The position numbers were made by a program, and so were the translations under genes. The notes under the pieces were generated by a model. It made no database searches. It saw only the letters and a program-made list of their open reading frames with translations, and was not told the DNA's origin. From the NCBI GenBank assembly GCA_045538305.1, contig JAZSRC010000002.1, positions 1-13,654 on the forward strand: DNA of 13,654 bases, read 5' to 3'. The first letter of the stretch is position 1, and each line of letters begins with the position of its first letter. This DNA comes from SFHK01 sp045538305 (GTDB lineage Bacteria > Bacillota > Clostridia > Christensenellales > Aristaeellaceae). Of the stretch, positions 1 through 7,352 are shown piece after piece.

Positions 1-217
1 ATCCGGCTCTTCATCTCGCTAATGATCTCCTTATATGGGAATTAGGGAGGTTCGAACCGCTTCTCAGAAATATTTTATCTTGCTTGGCACGATACTATTT
101 CCATGCTACTGTCTGCTGCGGAGGTGAGAGTATCAGTTAGGGGTACAAATGCTGCTGGAAGGCATTGATTATCAATCAATTATGAAAAAATCGGTGAAAT
201 AACGGCGAGCTATATAT
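1..217. other. Left edge, no gene recognised
   Basis: No reading frame here looks like a protein. The longest open stretch on the + strand (about 3-140) has no start or ribosome site and resembles nothing known to me. The base composition is visibly more A/T-rich than the tail gene that follows. The frame of the tail gene is closed by a TAA at 200-202, so the homologous tail sequence begins abruptly between about 203 and 217. This fits a recombination junction, a decayed 5' end or an assembly edge; the sequence alone cannot decide. Confidence 0.5.
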
Positions 218-241
218 GACCGTTTCGGCGGCAGGAACTAT

Positions 242-2353
242 GTGCTGGATTCTGATGGCCCTTACAGCTTTGAGGGCGGTTACTATAAATACCCCAGCGG
301 CAATGTTTCGACCTATACTGGCCTCCAGCTTGCCGTTTCAGATGACCTGTTTGCTCATTCGGGCAATGGCGCAACCTTCCGCCTGTCTTTTGAAATCAAG
401 CGCACGGGTATTGATGCTTCCACATCATCGACTGCTGGCGTATACTTTGGCGTTTGGGTCTATTACAGATACTATGGTACAGACGGCACAACGATCAATA
501 CGACCGGGCGTGGCTATTACCTGCGTTCTACGGACTCGGATTTCGTGGCGACGGACAGCGATTGGGTGCGCGTAACCAAAGGCCCCATGAGCCTGACATC
601 GTATAACCCCATCGGTATCGCTTATATTTCCATCGGCACCGGCAACGCAGCTGGATGCACCGGTTCTCTGCAAATCAGAAATGTCAAGTGTGAGGTCGGC
701 GATTCCTTCACCGATTGGAGCGCGGCACCCGAAGATCTGAATGATCTGCCGGGCCGGATGACATCGGCTGAATCCAGCATCACGCAAAACGCAAACAACA
801 TCGCCCTCAAGGTGAGCACCTCTACCTATAACATCGAGAAGGTGTATCGCGGCTCGACGGCTCCGACCACGAAGTATACTAACATGCTCTGGCTGGATAC
901 CTCTGTAAGCCCGAACCTTCTGAAAAGGTATACCGGCAGCGCATGGGTAGTGGCAGGTGCCGAGGAAGTCAAATCCAGCGGCGTTTATATCGGCCCGAAT
1001 CAGGTGTCAATCACTACTGAAAACTTCCTGCTCCAGTTGCTTGATCCCAACGACAACGAGAACGTGCTGATGGAAATGAGCGCGGATGGCAATGTCGGCT
1101 TCAAGGAATTGTACGCAGATGAAGTCATCTCCGACTCCGTGGCACAGGCGTATGCCGGTTCAAACTGGCTGTGGGTGGAACCTTCTATCGAAACGCCTAC
1201 GGAAACGGACTTCCGTTCGTTGGGCGAGGCTGTGCAGGTGCTGAACAATAAGTATCTGCCGAACGACGTGACGATCTATCTGCCTTGGGGCTGGGAAACC
1301 TACGAGCCGTCCGGTGTTGTCATCCGAGGCATCAGCGGGCCGGGAAAACTGACCATATACGGTTATGGTGACTCCAGTATCCTCAACAGCTACATCAAGG
1401 TGCATGGCTGTTTTGCTCACATCTGCTTTCAGAACGTAAACCTGCGCGAGAGCCGGACGCTGAACGGTAGCAATCGCCAGCCCTATCTGTGCGAGGTGAC
1501 GAAATGCCATTTCGTTGAGTTCAGCGGCTGTACTCTTGACGCCAACGGCATTACATACGACTCGGTGTATGCCCGTTCCTCTCATGTTTTCCTGTACAAC
1601 TGTGGTCTGTACAACGCTTTGCAGGGACTGGAGTGTTATCTGGCGCAGGGCAATATGAAGGACTGCTGCGGTTCCTGCAGCTGGTCGATGGTATCTTACG
1701 CCAGTCTGGTTATCGCCAGCGGCACAGTTCCGGCAGGCAGCAGAGGCACAGGTGAAAACGGCTTGCTTTACGCGAGCAACGTCACCATTGATTACGGAAC
1801 AGCGATTCCGACGATAACGCCTGACGAAACGGGCATCCTGTACGCTACTACTACCAAATCGTGGCGTGGCAGCTGGCGAAGTGATACGCTGGATGTCATT
1901 CAGGGCGTGTATTACGACAGCGGCTATAGCTCGTCCCTTAACTGGAATCGAGGCTGCATGTGGTTCAGCAATGCAAGGAACCTGCTCTCCGGATGCACGG
2001 TTAAGAGTGCGACGCTCACCTTGCATCGAAAGACGGGCTCCGGTTCCAGCGCGGCAAAGAGTGTATATCTCTGTGCGATCACGAACACCTCCGCCAGCGG
2101 AACGCCCAGCATCGCCAAGAATTACGGTTCAATCGGCACCATCGGACGCGACAAGCAGGTTACTTTCGCAATTCCCGTGGATGCTGTGCAGGGTCTGGCT
2201 GACGGCACATATGGCGGCCTTTGCCTGTATGAAACACCTTACAACTTCGGTTCGTCCACCTACTCTAACGCTTATATGCGCATGAGCGGCACGGACACCA
2301 ACTACGAGCCTTATATCGAATGTGTATTCAGCGGCAGCACGGCTGTCGGCTAA
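242..2353 (+). CDS. Phage tail spike/fibre, 5'-truncated
   Basis: This is a receptor-binding or surface-degrading tail protein at the phage tail tip. Its first residues continue an open frame (GRNYVLDSDG) that resembles the internal GRNLLL-type start of jelly-roll modules in Clostridia phage tail proteins, followed by an aromatic- and glycine-rich beta domain to about residue 165. A short helical linker (about 170-200) follows, then a repetitive segment around 305-520 suggestive of a pectate-lyase-like beta-helix, then a C-terminal beta-rich domain (520-703). The only start is a GTG at 242 with a poor AGGA upstream; the frame is closed at 200. The N-terminal tail-anchoring region normal for such proteins is absent, so the gene is probably broken, rearranged or a spare cassette. 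Its stop is 13 nt before the next gene, and that gap holds a strong ribosome site, so it heads the late operon. Beta-helix assignment is inference; tail identity is firmer. Confidence 0.75.
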   Translation: MLDSDGPYSFEGGYYKYPSGNVSTYTGLQLAVSDDLFAHSGNGATFRLSFEIKRTGIDASTSSTAGVYFGVWVYYRYYGTDGTTINTTGRGYYLRSTDSDFVATDSDWVRVTKGPMSLTSYNPIGIAYISIGTGNAAGCTGSLQIRNVKCEVGDSFTDWSAAPEDLNDLPGRMTSAESSITQNANNIALKVSTSTYNIEKVYRGSTAPTTKYTNMLWLDTSVSPNLLKRYTGSAWVVAGAEEVKSSGVYIGPNQVSITTENFLLQLLDPNDNENVLMEMSADGNVGFKELYADEVISDSVAQAYAGSNWLWVEPSIETPTETDFRSLGEAVQVLNNKYLPNDVTIYLPWGWETYEPSGVVIRGISGPGKLTIYGYGDSSILNSYIKVHGCFAHICFQNVNLRESRTLNGSNRQPYLCEVTKCHFVEFSGCTLDANGITYDSVYARSSHVFLYNCGLYNALQGLECYLAQGNMKDCCGSCSWSMVSYASLVIASGTVPAGSRGTGENGLLYASNVTIDYGTAIPTITPDETGILYATTTKSWRGSWRSDTLDVIQGVYYDSGYSSSLNWNRGCMWFSNARNLLSGCTVKSATLTLHRKTGSGSSAAKSVYLCAITNTSASGTPSIAKNYGSIGTIGRDKQVTFAIPVDAVQGLADGTYGGLCLYETPYNFGSSTYSNAYMRMSGTDTNYEPYIECVFSGSTAVG

Positions 2354-2366
2354 GAAGGAGGACAAT

Positions 2367-3101
2367 ATGAATATCGTTATTCCCCTCGCAGGGCGGGTGC
2401 GTATGTGCATCCGCTCTTCCTTTGTCGTTGCCCAGCGCACCGACGCTATTCACTTTGACCTGACCGGCGATTCCTTTAACCTCATGCAGGTAACGTCGGA
2501 TCAGGTCTTTGTTTTGCCCGACGAGATTGAGATCTCCGAAGGACAGGAGATGACCGACGAGCTGATTACCCATTCGCTTCCGCTGGAGCAATTTGTGCGG
2601 GTATCCGCCGAGGAAGCCGTCCCGGCTGCGTTGGGCCTGCTCCTGCGTCTGGCTGTTGCCGATGGCAGGCTCACGGACGCCGAGCTTCTTAGCATCCAGC
2701 CCGCTTTGGAGGGTCGCCTCTGGCAGCCGGGCATTGAGGTCAAGGTTGGCGATGTGTACACCTTCGGCGCATTCCTGTGGCGATGCTTGCAGGATCATAC
2801 CACGCAGGGTACATGGACGCCCGATCTCGTGCCTGCCCTCTGGCGCAAGGTGGAGATTATCTCCGAGGATGCCGTGCGCGTATGGGCCGCAGGCATTGAT
2901 TACATTGTGGGCGACGAGGTTGCTTACCCGGATGAAAACGGCGCAATGTACACCTGCCAGCAGGCGCATACCTCGCAAACCGGCTGGGAGCCGCCTGTTG
3001 TTCCTGCGCTCTGGTCGGCACAGGATGCTTCCGGCGATGATGCAACCGCCGACGATGATACCGGCCTGTTGAACGATGAAGGCCAGACCGAAGAAGCCTA
3101 A
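2367..3101 (+). CDS. Phage tail-associated protein with two CBM5/12-like modules
   Basis: A 244-residue protein encoded just before the lysis genes. Two similar segments, about residues 117-160 and 170-217, share the pattern W/A-G-x-x-Y-x-x-G-D, Y-x-C-x-Q-x-H-T-x-Q-x-x-W-x-P-x-x-x-P-A-L-W. This is the signature of the carbohydrate-binding module 5/12 fold (chitin- or glycan-binding), common at the ends of Bacillota phage tail-tip and lysis operons. The N-terminal 100 residues are acidic and beta-rich and not recognised. The C-terminal tail is very acidic. The ATG at 2367 is chosen over upstream starts because AAGGAGG lies at 2355-2361, 5 nt away. It probably helps tail proteins dock on cell-wall sugars; that role is inferred. 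Confidence 0.8.
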   Translation: MNIVIPLAGRVRMCIRSSFVVAQRTDAIHFDLTGDSFNLMQVTSDQVFVLPDEIEISEGQEMTDELITHSLPLEQFVRVSAEEAVPAALGLLLRLAVADGRLTDAELLSIQPALEGRLWQPGIEVKVGDVYTFGAFLWRCLQDHTTQGTWTPDLVPALWRKVEIISEDAVRVWAAGIDYIVGDEVAYPDENGAMYTCQQAHTSQTGWEPPVVPALWSAQDASGDDATADDDTGLLNDEGQTEEA

Positions 3102-3124
3102 AGCCGCTCTGATGGGTGGCTTTT
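3100..3124 (+). terminator. Weak hairpin between tail and holin genes
   Basis: An 8-bp stem AAAGCCGC/GTGGCTTT with an 8-nt loop overlaps the stop codon of the CBM-like gene and is followed by only four T residues. It could attenuate read-through into the holin gene or simply shape the mRNA. The T tract is too short to call a strong terminator. Confidence 0.35.
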
Positions 3125-3153
3125 GCTATATCAAAGAACAGGAGGATTTCTGT

Positions 3154-3600
3154 ATGAGGGACTTTTCTATTGATCTTGTGTGGGCCAAGCTCCAGATGGC
3201 GTTTTCCGTTATTGGCGGCTGGCTCGGCTACTTTGTAGGAGGCGTGGACGGCTTGATGACTGCACTGCTCATTTTCATGATTCTGGACTACGTCACCGGA
3301 CTCATGTGCGCCGTTGCAGACAAGAAGCTGTCCTCCAGCGTCGGCTTCAAGGGCATCTGCAAAAAGGTGCTGATCGTGATGCTGGTTGGCGTCGCGCACG
3401 TCGTGGATATGTACGTTGTCGGCAGCGGCAATGCGCTGCGCTCCGCTGTCGTGTGCTTCTACCTTTCCAACGAGGGCGTTTCCATGCTGGAGAACGCTGC
3501 TCACCTTGGTCTGCCCATCCCAGAGAAGCTCAAGGGTATTCTGGCCCAGCTTCACAACCGCGATGAAAAGACCGAAACGACCGAGGGCGACGGCAATTAA
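3154..3600 (+). CDS. Phage holin, Cph1/phage_holin_4 type
   Basis: A 148-residue membrane protein that forms the pore letting endolysin reach the peptidoglycan. Three hydrophobic stretches are visible: about residues 15-30 (FSVIGGWLGYFVGG), 34-52 (GLMTALLIFMILDYVTGLM) and 72-90 (VLIVMLVGVAHVVDMYVV), plus a weaker one near 95-105. The LDYVTGLM motif, a KGICKKVLIV segment and SNEGVSMLENA are typical of the Bacillota holin family also annotated as toxin secretion/phage lysis holin. The C-terminus is charged, as usual. ATG 3154 is preceded by AGGAGG. The endolysin gene follows 29 nt downstream in the same operon. Confidence 0.93.
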   Translation: MRDFSIDLVWAKLQMAFSVIGGWLGYFVGGVDGLMTALLIFMILDYVTGLMCAVADKKLSSSVGFKGICKKVLIVMLVGVAHVVDMYVVGSGNALRSAVVCFYLSNEGVSMLENAAHLGLPIPEKLKGILAQLHNRDEKTETTEGDGN

Positions 3601-3629
3601 GCCGCCGCTCTTTTCCTTTGGAGGTAACT

Positions 3630-4736
3630 ATGCCTGAGAGAATCAATACCCCTTTCACCAACGAGCATTTTGCAGCCTTCTGCCTGAGTATGCTCGGCCA
3701 GCCGTACTGGTACGGCACCGTAATTTATAAATGCACCGAATCCCTGCGCAGCCGCAAGGCAAACCAGTACCCGTCCCACTACGGCTCCAGCCGCACGTCC
3801 CGTTACAAGGATGACATCGCCAAGAAAAAGGTCTGCGCTGATTGCGTCGGCGGCTGCAAGGGCTATGCGTGGACTGGCGGCGGTATCGGCGTCGTTGAAT
3901 CCATCGGCACCGACAAGACCTTCTCCAGCAAGTATGGTGGCGGCAACTGCCCGGACAAATCCGCCAACGGCATGTTCAGCTATGCCAAGAGTAAAGGCAT
4001 GGACTGGGGCACCATTGATACCCTGCCAGAGATCATTGGCGTCGCACTGCACAAGGACGGCCACGTCGGATACTATGTCGGCGGCGGATATGCCGTCGAA
4101 TGGAAGGGCTTTTCCTACGGCTGCGTCAAAACAAAAGTTCAAGGCCGTGGATGGACGCACTGGTACAAGCTGCCGTTCATCGATTACAACGACGGCGCGG
4201 ATCAGGCAACTCCGCCCAACACCAACGTCACGCTCGGCTCCCGTCTGCTCAAAAAGGGCATGGTCGGCGCAGATGTCAAAGCCATGCAGGAACTGCTGAT
4301 GCAGATTGGTTACAAGCTGCCCAAGTATGGCGCGGACTCCGAATTCGGTGCAGAAACCGAAGCCGCCGTAATGGCGTTTCAGGAAGACGAGGGTCTCAAG
4401 CAGGACGGCAAGTATGGCGACCAAACCCATGCTGCGTTGATGGATGCCGTTGCCGACGATGATGAAGGCAAACAGGACGAGCCTGCTCCAGAGGAAACGC
4501 CAGAGACGCCTGAGACCGAAGATACACCGAAGCCTGTGGGTACGACAGTCGTGATCACGTCCGAAGGCGGCAAGGTCAACATCCGCGTAGGCCATGGCAC
4601 CAGCTATTCCCGCATCACGTCCGTTGCGCCCGGCACCACATTTGAATATGTGGCCACCGCTGCCAATGGCTGGCACGCCGTGATCGTTGGTGCGAAGGTT
4701 GGCTGGGTATCCGGCAACTTTTCGCGTATCATTTGA
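3630..4736 (+). CDS. Endolysin: NlpC/P60-like + PG-binding + SH3
   Basis: A 368-residue, three-domain peptidoglycan hydrolase. The N-terminal domain (1-190) resembles NlpC/P60 cysteine endopeptidases: ADCVGGCKGYAW supplies the probable nucleophile Cys72 and KDGHVGYYVGGGYAVEW the catalytic His145. Residues about 200-272 form a PG_binding_1 domain (LLKKGMVGADVKAMQELL, then FGAETEAAVMAFQ...GLKQDGKYGDQTHAAL). After a Pro/Glu-rich linker comes a bacterial SH3 domain (306-368; GGKVNIRVGHGTSYSRI...GWVSGNFSRII). No signal peptide is seen, matching holin-dependent export. ATG 3630 has GGAGG 6 nt upstream. Such phage enzymes cut the stem or cross-bridge peptides; the exact bond is not readable from sequence. 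Confidence 0.92.
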   Translation: MPERINTPFTNEHFAAFCLSMLGQPYWYGTVIYKCTESLRSRKANQYPSHYGSSRTSRYKDDIAKKKVCADCVGGCKGYAWTGGGIGVVESIGTDKTFSSKYGGGNCPDKSANGMFSYAKSKGMDWGTIDTLPEIIGVALHKDGHVGYYVGGGYAVEWKGFSYGCVKTKVQGRGWTHWYKLPFIDYNDGADQATPPNTNVTLGSRLLKKGMVGADVKAMQELLMQIGYKLPKYGADSEFGAETEAAVMAFQEDEGLKQDGKYGDQTHAALMDAVADDDEGKQDEPAPEETPETPETEDTPKPVGTTVVITSEGGKVNIRVGHGTSYSRITSVAPGTTFEYVATAANGWHAVIVGAKVGWVSGNFSRII

Positions 4737-4743
4737 TGAAATT

Positions 4744-4778
4744 GCTCGGCGAGAGAGACAACTTTCGCCGGGCTTTTT
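4744..4778 (+). terminator. Terminator of the late/lysis operon
   Basis: A 9-bp GC-rich stem (GCTCGGCGA at 4744-4752 with TCGCCGGGC at 4765-4773, one G-U pair) is followed by TTTTT. It starts 8 nt after the endolysin stop and separates the lysis operon from the recombinase transcript. Confidence 0.85.
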
Positions 4779-4846
4779 CTCCAGAAAATAAGAAGCAAGA
4801 AGCCTTGTTTTTTCGAGGTGTTAAGAGGAAGCTGGAGGCGGAGAAC

Positions 4847-4984
4847 ATGGAATTACGCTGGATCGATGAGAATACGGCGGAGGTCGCAGAGCATCCCGAA
4901 ATCACGGTGAGCTTTGCGGAAGACGAGGATGATTCCATAATCGATATTGTGCTGGGTATGCTGCTTCAATCGTTCTCCAAGTAG
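4847..4984 (+). CDS. Small acidic protein ahead of recombinase
   Basis: A 45-residue acidic protein (starts MELRWIDENTAEVAEHPE, ends LGMLLQSFSK) that I do not recognise. The open frame extends upstream to 4733, but that would run through the lysis-operon terminator; ATG 4847 has GGAGG at 4834-4838, 8 nt away, and is the sensible start. It ends 25 nt before the recombinase gene, so the two are probably cotranscribed. Its small size and position make it a candidate partner of the recombinase, such as a directionality or accessory factor, but no motif proves this. Confidence 0.6.
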   Translation: MELRWIDENTAEVAEHPEITVSFAEDEDDSIIDIVLGMLLQSFSK

Positions 4985-5009
4985 CACCCATTGAGGAAGG
5001 AGAGCGACA

Positions 5010-6605
5010 ATGGTTCGAGTGTACACGCTATACCGCGTTTCGACCGTAGGACAGGTCGATCACGATGACATCCCCATGCAGCGCATTGCCTGCCGGGAAT
5101 TCGTTGAATCCCAGCCGGACTGGGAAATCGTTAAGGAGCTCTACGAAAAAGGCGTATCTGGCTACAAGGTGAAAACCGATCAGCGCGACGCCATCATGGA
5201 GATTAAGGCGGACGCCTTGGCTGGCAAGTTCGATGTGCTGCTGGTTTTCATGTTTGACCGCCTTGGACGCCGCGATGATGAAACGCCCTTCGTGGTGCAA
5301 TGGTTCGTTTCCCACGGTATCCGGGTATGGAGCGTCAAGGAAGGCGAGCAGCGTTTCGACAGCCACGTTGATAAGCTGCTCAACTATATCCGCTTCTGGC
5401 AGGCTTCCGGCGAATCCGAAAAGACCTCCATCCGCGTCCGCGCCAAGCATCAGCAGATGGTTCTGGCAGGTGAATATCGTGGTGGCCTTGTCCCCTTCGG
5501 CTTCGACGCTGTGTACCTTGGCCGTGTGAACAAGAAGAACAAGCCCGTCAAGGACTTGGTTCGTAATGAGGAAGAAGCCGCGATCAAGGCGGAATGCTAT
5601 CACAAAATCGTGGACGAAGGATACGGCGGCAACCGCCTCGCCAACTGGCTCAACGAGCGCGGCGTAAAGACCAAGCGCGGCACAACGCTCTGGAGGGCCA
5701 CATCGGTTCGCGCCATGATTGGCAATCCCATCGACCGTGGCCAGATGCACTTGGGCGATACGCTCTCCGAGCCGATTGAAGCCCTGCGCATCGTGGATGA
5801 TTACTATTTCTATCGGGCTATCGAGATCATTAAGGAACGTGGCCGCGAGTTCAACGAAAACCGCGAGGTTGCCCTTCGTACCGATGGCGGCGGCCTTCTT
5901 ACCGGTTTCATCTATTGCGCCGAATGCGGCGAGCGCCTGTGCATCAACCACTGCAAGAAGAAGCGCAAGACCCGCGACGGCCAGATGGAATATCACTGGA
6001 ACGTATACCGCTGCTATCGAAAAGTGAATAGTCGCCAGACCTGCACAGGTCAATCAACGTACAATTCCGATAAGGTGGAAGAAGCCGTACTCGGACTTGT
6101 ACGTTCCTTTTTTGCACGGGTGCGCCGCATTCCGCAGGATACGCAGGTCAAGGCGGCTATGCGACGCGAGGAATCCACGCAGGCAAAGGCGCTCAAAGAT
6201 GCCGAGGCTGCAATCGAAAAGGCGGCCAAGGCTGTGGCCGCTTTGGAGGAAGAAGCGGTAAAGGCCCTGACCGGCGAATCCCGGCTGGATTTGAGCATCA
6301 TCAACCAACTCATGCCGAAGCAGAAGGCCGCGCTGGATCAGGCAAAGGAAGAATACCAGCGAATCCTGCTGGCAAATCAGGCCGAGGAAGAAACGCTGGC
6401 CGCTAAGCGCCAGCAAATCAACAAGATGCTGGAATGGGCGCAGATGTTCGATACCGCACCGAGGGAAACCAAGCAGATGATTCTTTCCAATATCATCGAG
6501 CGCGTGACGGTGGGCCGTGGGTACAAAATCCACATAGAGATGAAGCTATCGGCCCGGCAATTCCTCGAGCCAGATTCTATGGAGATAACAAAAATCGCAT
6601 CATAA
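5010..6605 (+). CDS. Large serine recombinase (integrase)
   Basis: A 531-residue site-specific DNA recombinase that cuts and rejoins att sites through a serine-DNA link. The N-terminal resolvase domain (about 1-150) has YRVSTVGQ, with nucleophile Ser11 and Arg9, FDRLGRRDDE near residue 80, and ESEKTSIRVRAKHQQ leading into helix E. A recombinase domain follows (LVPFGFDAVYL, EGYGGNRLANWLNERGVKTKRG, MIGNPIDRGQMHLGD). A zinc ribbon uses Cys303, Cys306, Cys335 and Cys345. An Ala/Glu/Lys-rich coiled coil spans about 385-480, and the end carries the usual ETKQMILSNIIERVTVG motif. Length and domain order match phage integrases and large transposon recombinases, and all key residues are present, so it should be active. 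Start ATG 5010 follows GAAGGAGAG. It is probably the integrase of this prophage; see the findings for a conflict with the tRNA-type boundaries. Confidence 0.93.
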   Translation: MVRVYTLYRVSTVGQVDHDDIPMQRIACREFVESQPDWEIVKELYEKGVSGYKVKTDQRDAIMEIKADALAGKFDVLLVFMFDRLGRRDDETPFVVQWFVSHGIRVWSVKEGEQRFDSHVDKLLNYIRFWQASGESEKTSIRVRAKHQQMVLAGEYRGGLVPFGFDAVYLGRVNKKNKPVKDLVRNEEEAAIKAECYHKIVDEGYGGNRLANWLNERGVKTKRGTTLWRATSVRAMIGNPIDRGQMHLGDTLSEPIEALRIVDDYYFYRAIEIIKERGREFNENREVALRTDGGGLLTGFIYCAECGERLCINHCKKKRKTRDGQMEYHWNVYRCYRKVNSRQTCTGQSTYNSDKVEEAVLGLVRSFFARVRRIPQDTQVKAAMRREESTQAKALKDAEAAIEKAAKAVAALEEEAVKALTGESRLDLSIINQLMPKQKAALDQAKEEYQRILLANQAEEETLAAKRQQINKMLEWAQMFDTAPRETKQMILSNIIERVTVGRGYKIHIEMKLSARQFLEPDSMEITKIAS

Positions 6606-6611
6606 TTGTGA

Positions 6612-6639
6612 GGGCTGCCTAATCCGGCAGCCCTTTTTT
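6612..6639 (+). terminator. Terminator after serine recombinase
   Basis: A perfect 8-bp stem (GGGCTGCC with GGCAGCCC, 6-nt loop) followed by TTTTTT, 6 nt after the recombinase stop. It insulates the defence module from upstream transcription. Confidence 0.92.
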
Positions 6640-6701
6640 GTCTTTGGGAAAGAAGTCAATATAAAGATTCTGATCTCAAAACGCAGCACGAAGGTCAAGG
6701 A

Positions 6702-6730
6702 TAGACAAATTATCCAAACAGTGATATAAT
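6702..6730 (+). promoter_or_regulatory. Promoter of the SLATT/CD-NTase pair
   Basis: TAGACA (6702-6707), a 17-nt spacer and TATAAT (6725-6730), with TG one base upstream of the -10 box (extended -10). It lies about 50 nt before the first gene of the pair, so the module has its own housekeeping-type promoter. No clear operator palindrome is visible. Confidence 0.8.
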
Positions 6731-6779
6731 AGCGTGAGAATGCCTCATTTTTCAATATAATTCAATAAAAGGAGATGAT

Positions 6780-7352
6780 ATGATGGCTAATCAGGACTCA
6801 TATGCTGTCTTGGAGGACGTTGTCCGTCAGACTTTTGCCACAGTTGTCTGGTCGCATAAGATACAGGAAAAACAGGCCGATATTGAAGCGAACATCTACC
6901 ACTGGATGGAAGTGGCGAATATATTTTGTGCGTCGCTGACATCAGCAGGCGTCATCAGTTCAATATTTACAGATAAGGTGTGGCTCAAGATAATTACCGC
7001 CTTAATTTCTTTCGTAACGGTCTTTTGTGGCGCGTATTTCAAGAGCTTCAAGGTACAGGATACGATAGCAAAGCACCGTGCCACTGCACACAAGCTTGTT
7101 GCCATCCGAAATAAACTGGTTGCCCTTTTGGCAGATATTCGCCTTCAAAATGGGAATGCTGACGTCCTGAGCGATACGCATAAGGCGTTGATGAACGAAT
7201 TGCACGTCGTTTATGCTGAGGCTCCGGCCACAACAGACAGCGCAGTAAAGAAAGCATCCAAGGCTCTTATTGACAAGCAGGATTATACCTTTAGCGATGA
7301 GGAAATCGATCGGTTCCTTCCTGCTCAACTGCGTAAGGAAGTGACTGAATGA
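6780..7352 (+). CDS. SLATT-type two-TM protein, probable CBASS effector
   Basis: A 190-residue membrane protein. An N-terminal helical part contains VVWSHKIQEKQADIE, the SLATT-like signature before the membrane. Two adjacent hydrophobic helices follow (about 42-63 and 67-87), then a long cytosolic helical tail (KVQDTIAKHRATAHKLVAIRNKLVALLADI). This is the layout of SLATT proteins (SMODS- and SLOG-associating two-TM effectors), predicted to respond to a cyclic nucleotide by forming pores or damaging the membrane of an infected cell. Two ATGs are possible (6780, 6783); GGAG at 6771-6774 serves either. Its stop overlaps the next start in ATGA, so effector and nucleotidyltransferase are translationally coupled. 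Membrane topology is visible; the effector role is from family knowledge and context. Confidence 0.8.
   Translation: MMANQDSYAVLEDVVRQTFATVVWSHKIQEKQADIEANIYHWMEVANIFCASLTSAGVISSIFTDKVWLKIITALISFVTVFCGAYFKSFKVQDTIAKHRATAHKLVAIRNKLVALLADIRLQNGNADVLSDTHKALMNELHVVYAEAPATTDSAVKKASKALIDKQDYTFSDEEIDRFLPAQLRKEVTE

Noticed and set aside
40..75. tRNA T-arm-like GGTTCGAACC at the left end
   Set aside because: Flanking bases do not form a T stem or acceptor on either strand; the match is just a short palindrome.
1160..2026. Long reverse-strand open frame inside the tail spike gene
   Set aside because: It is antisense to a convincing phage protein, has no start signals and unnatural composition; a shadow of G/C-rich third positions.
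3597..4676. 359-codon reverse-strand frame opposite the endolysin
   Set aside because: The + strand has a clear three-domain endolysin with catalytic residues; the reverse frame is a coding shadow.
5028..6053. 341-codon reverse-strand frame opposite the recombinase
   Set aside because: The + strand encodes a complete serine recombinase; the reverse frame has no ribosome site or recognisable motif.
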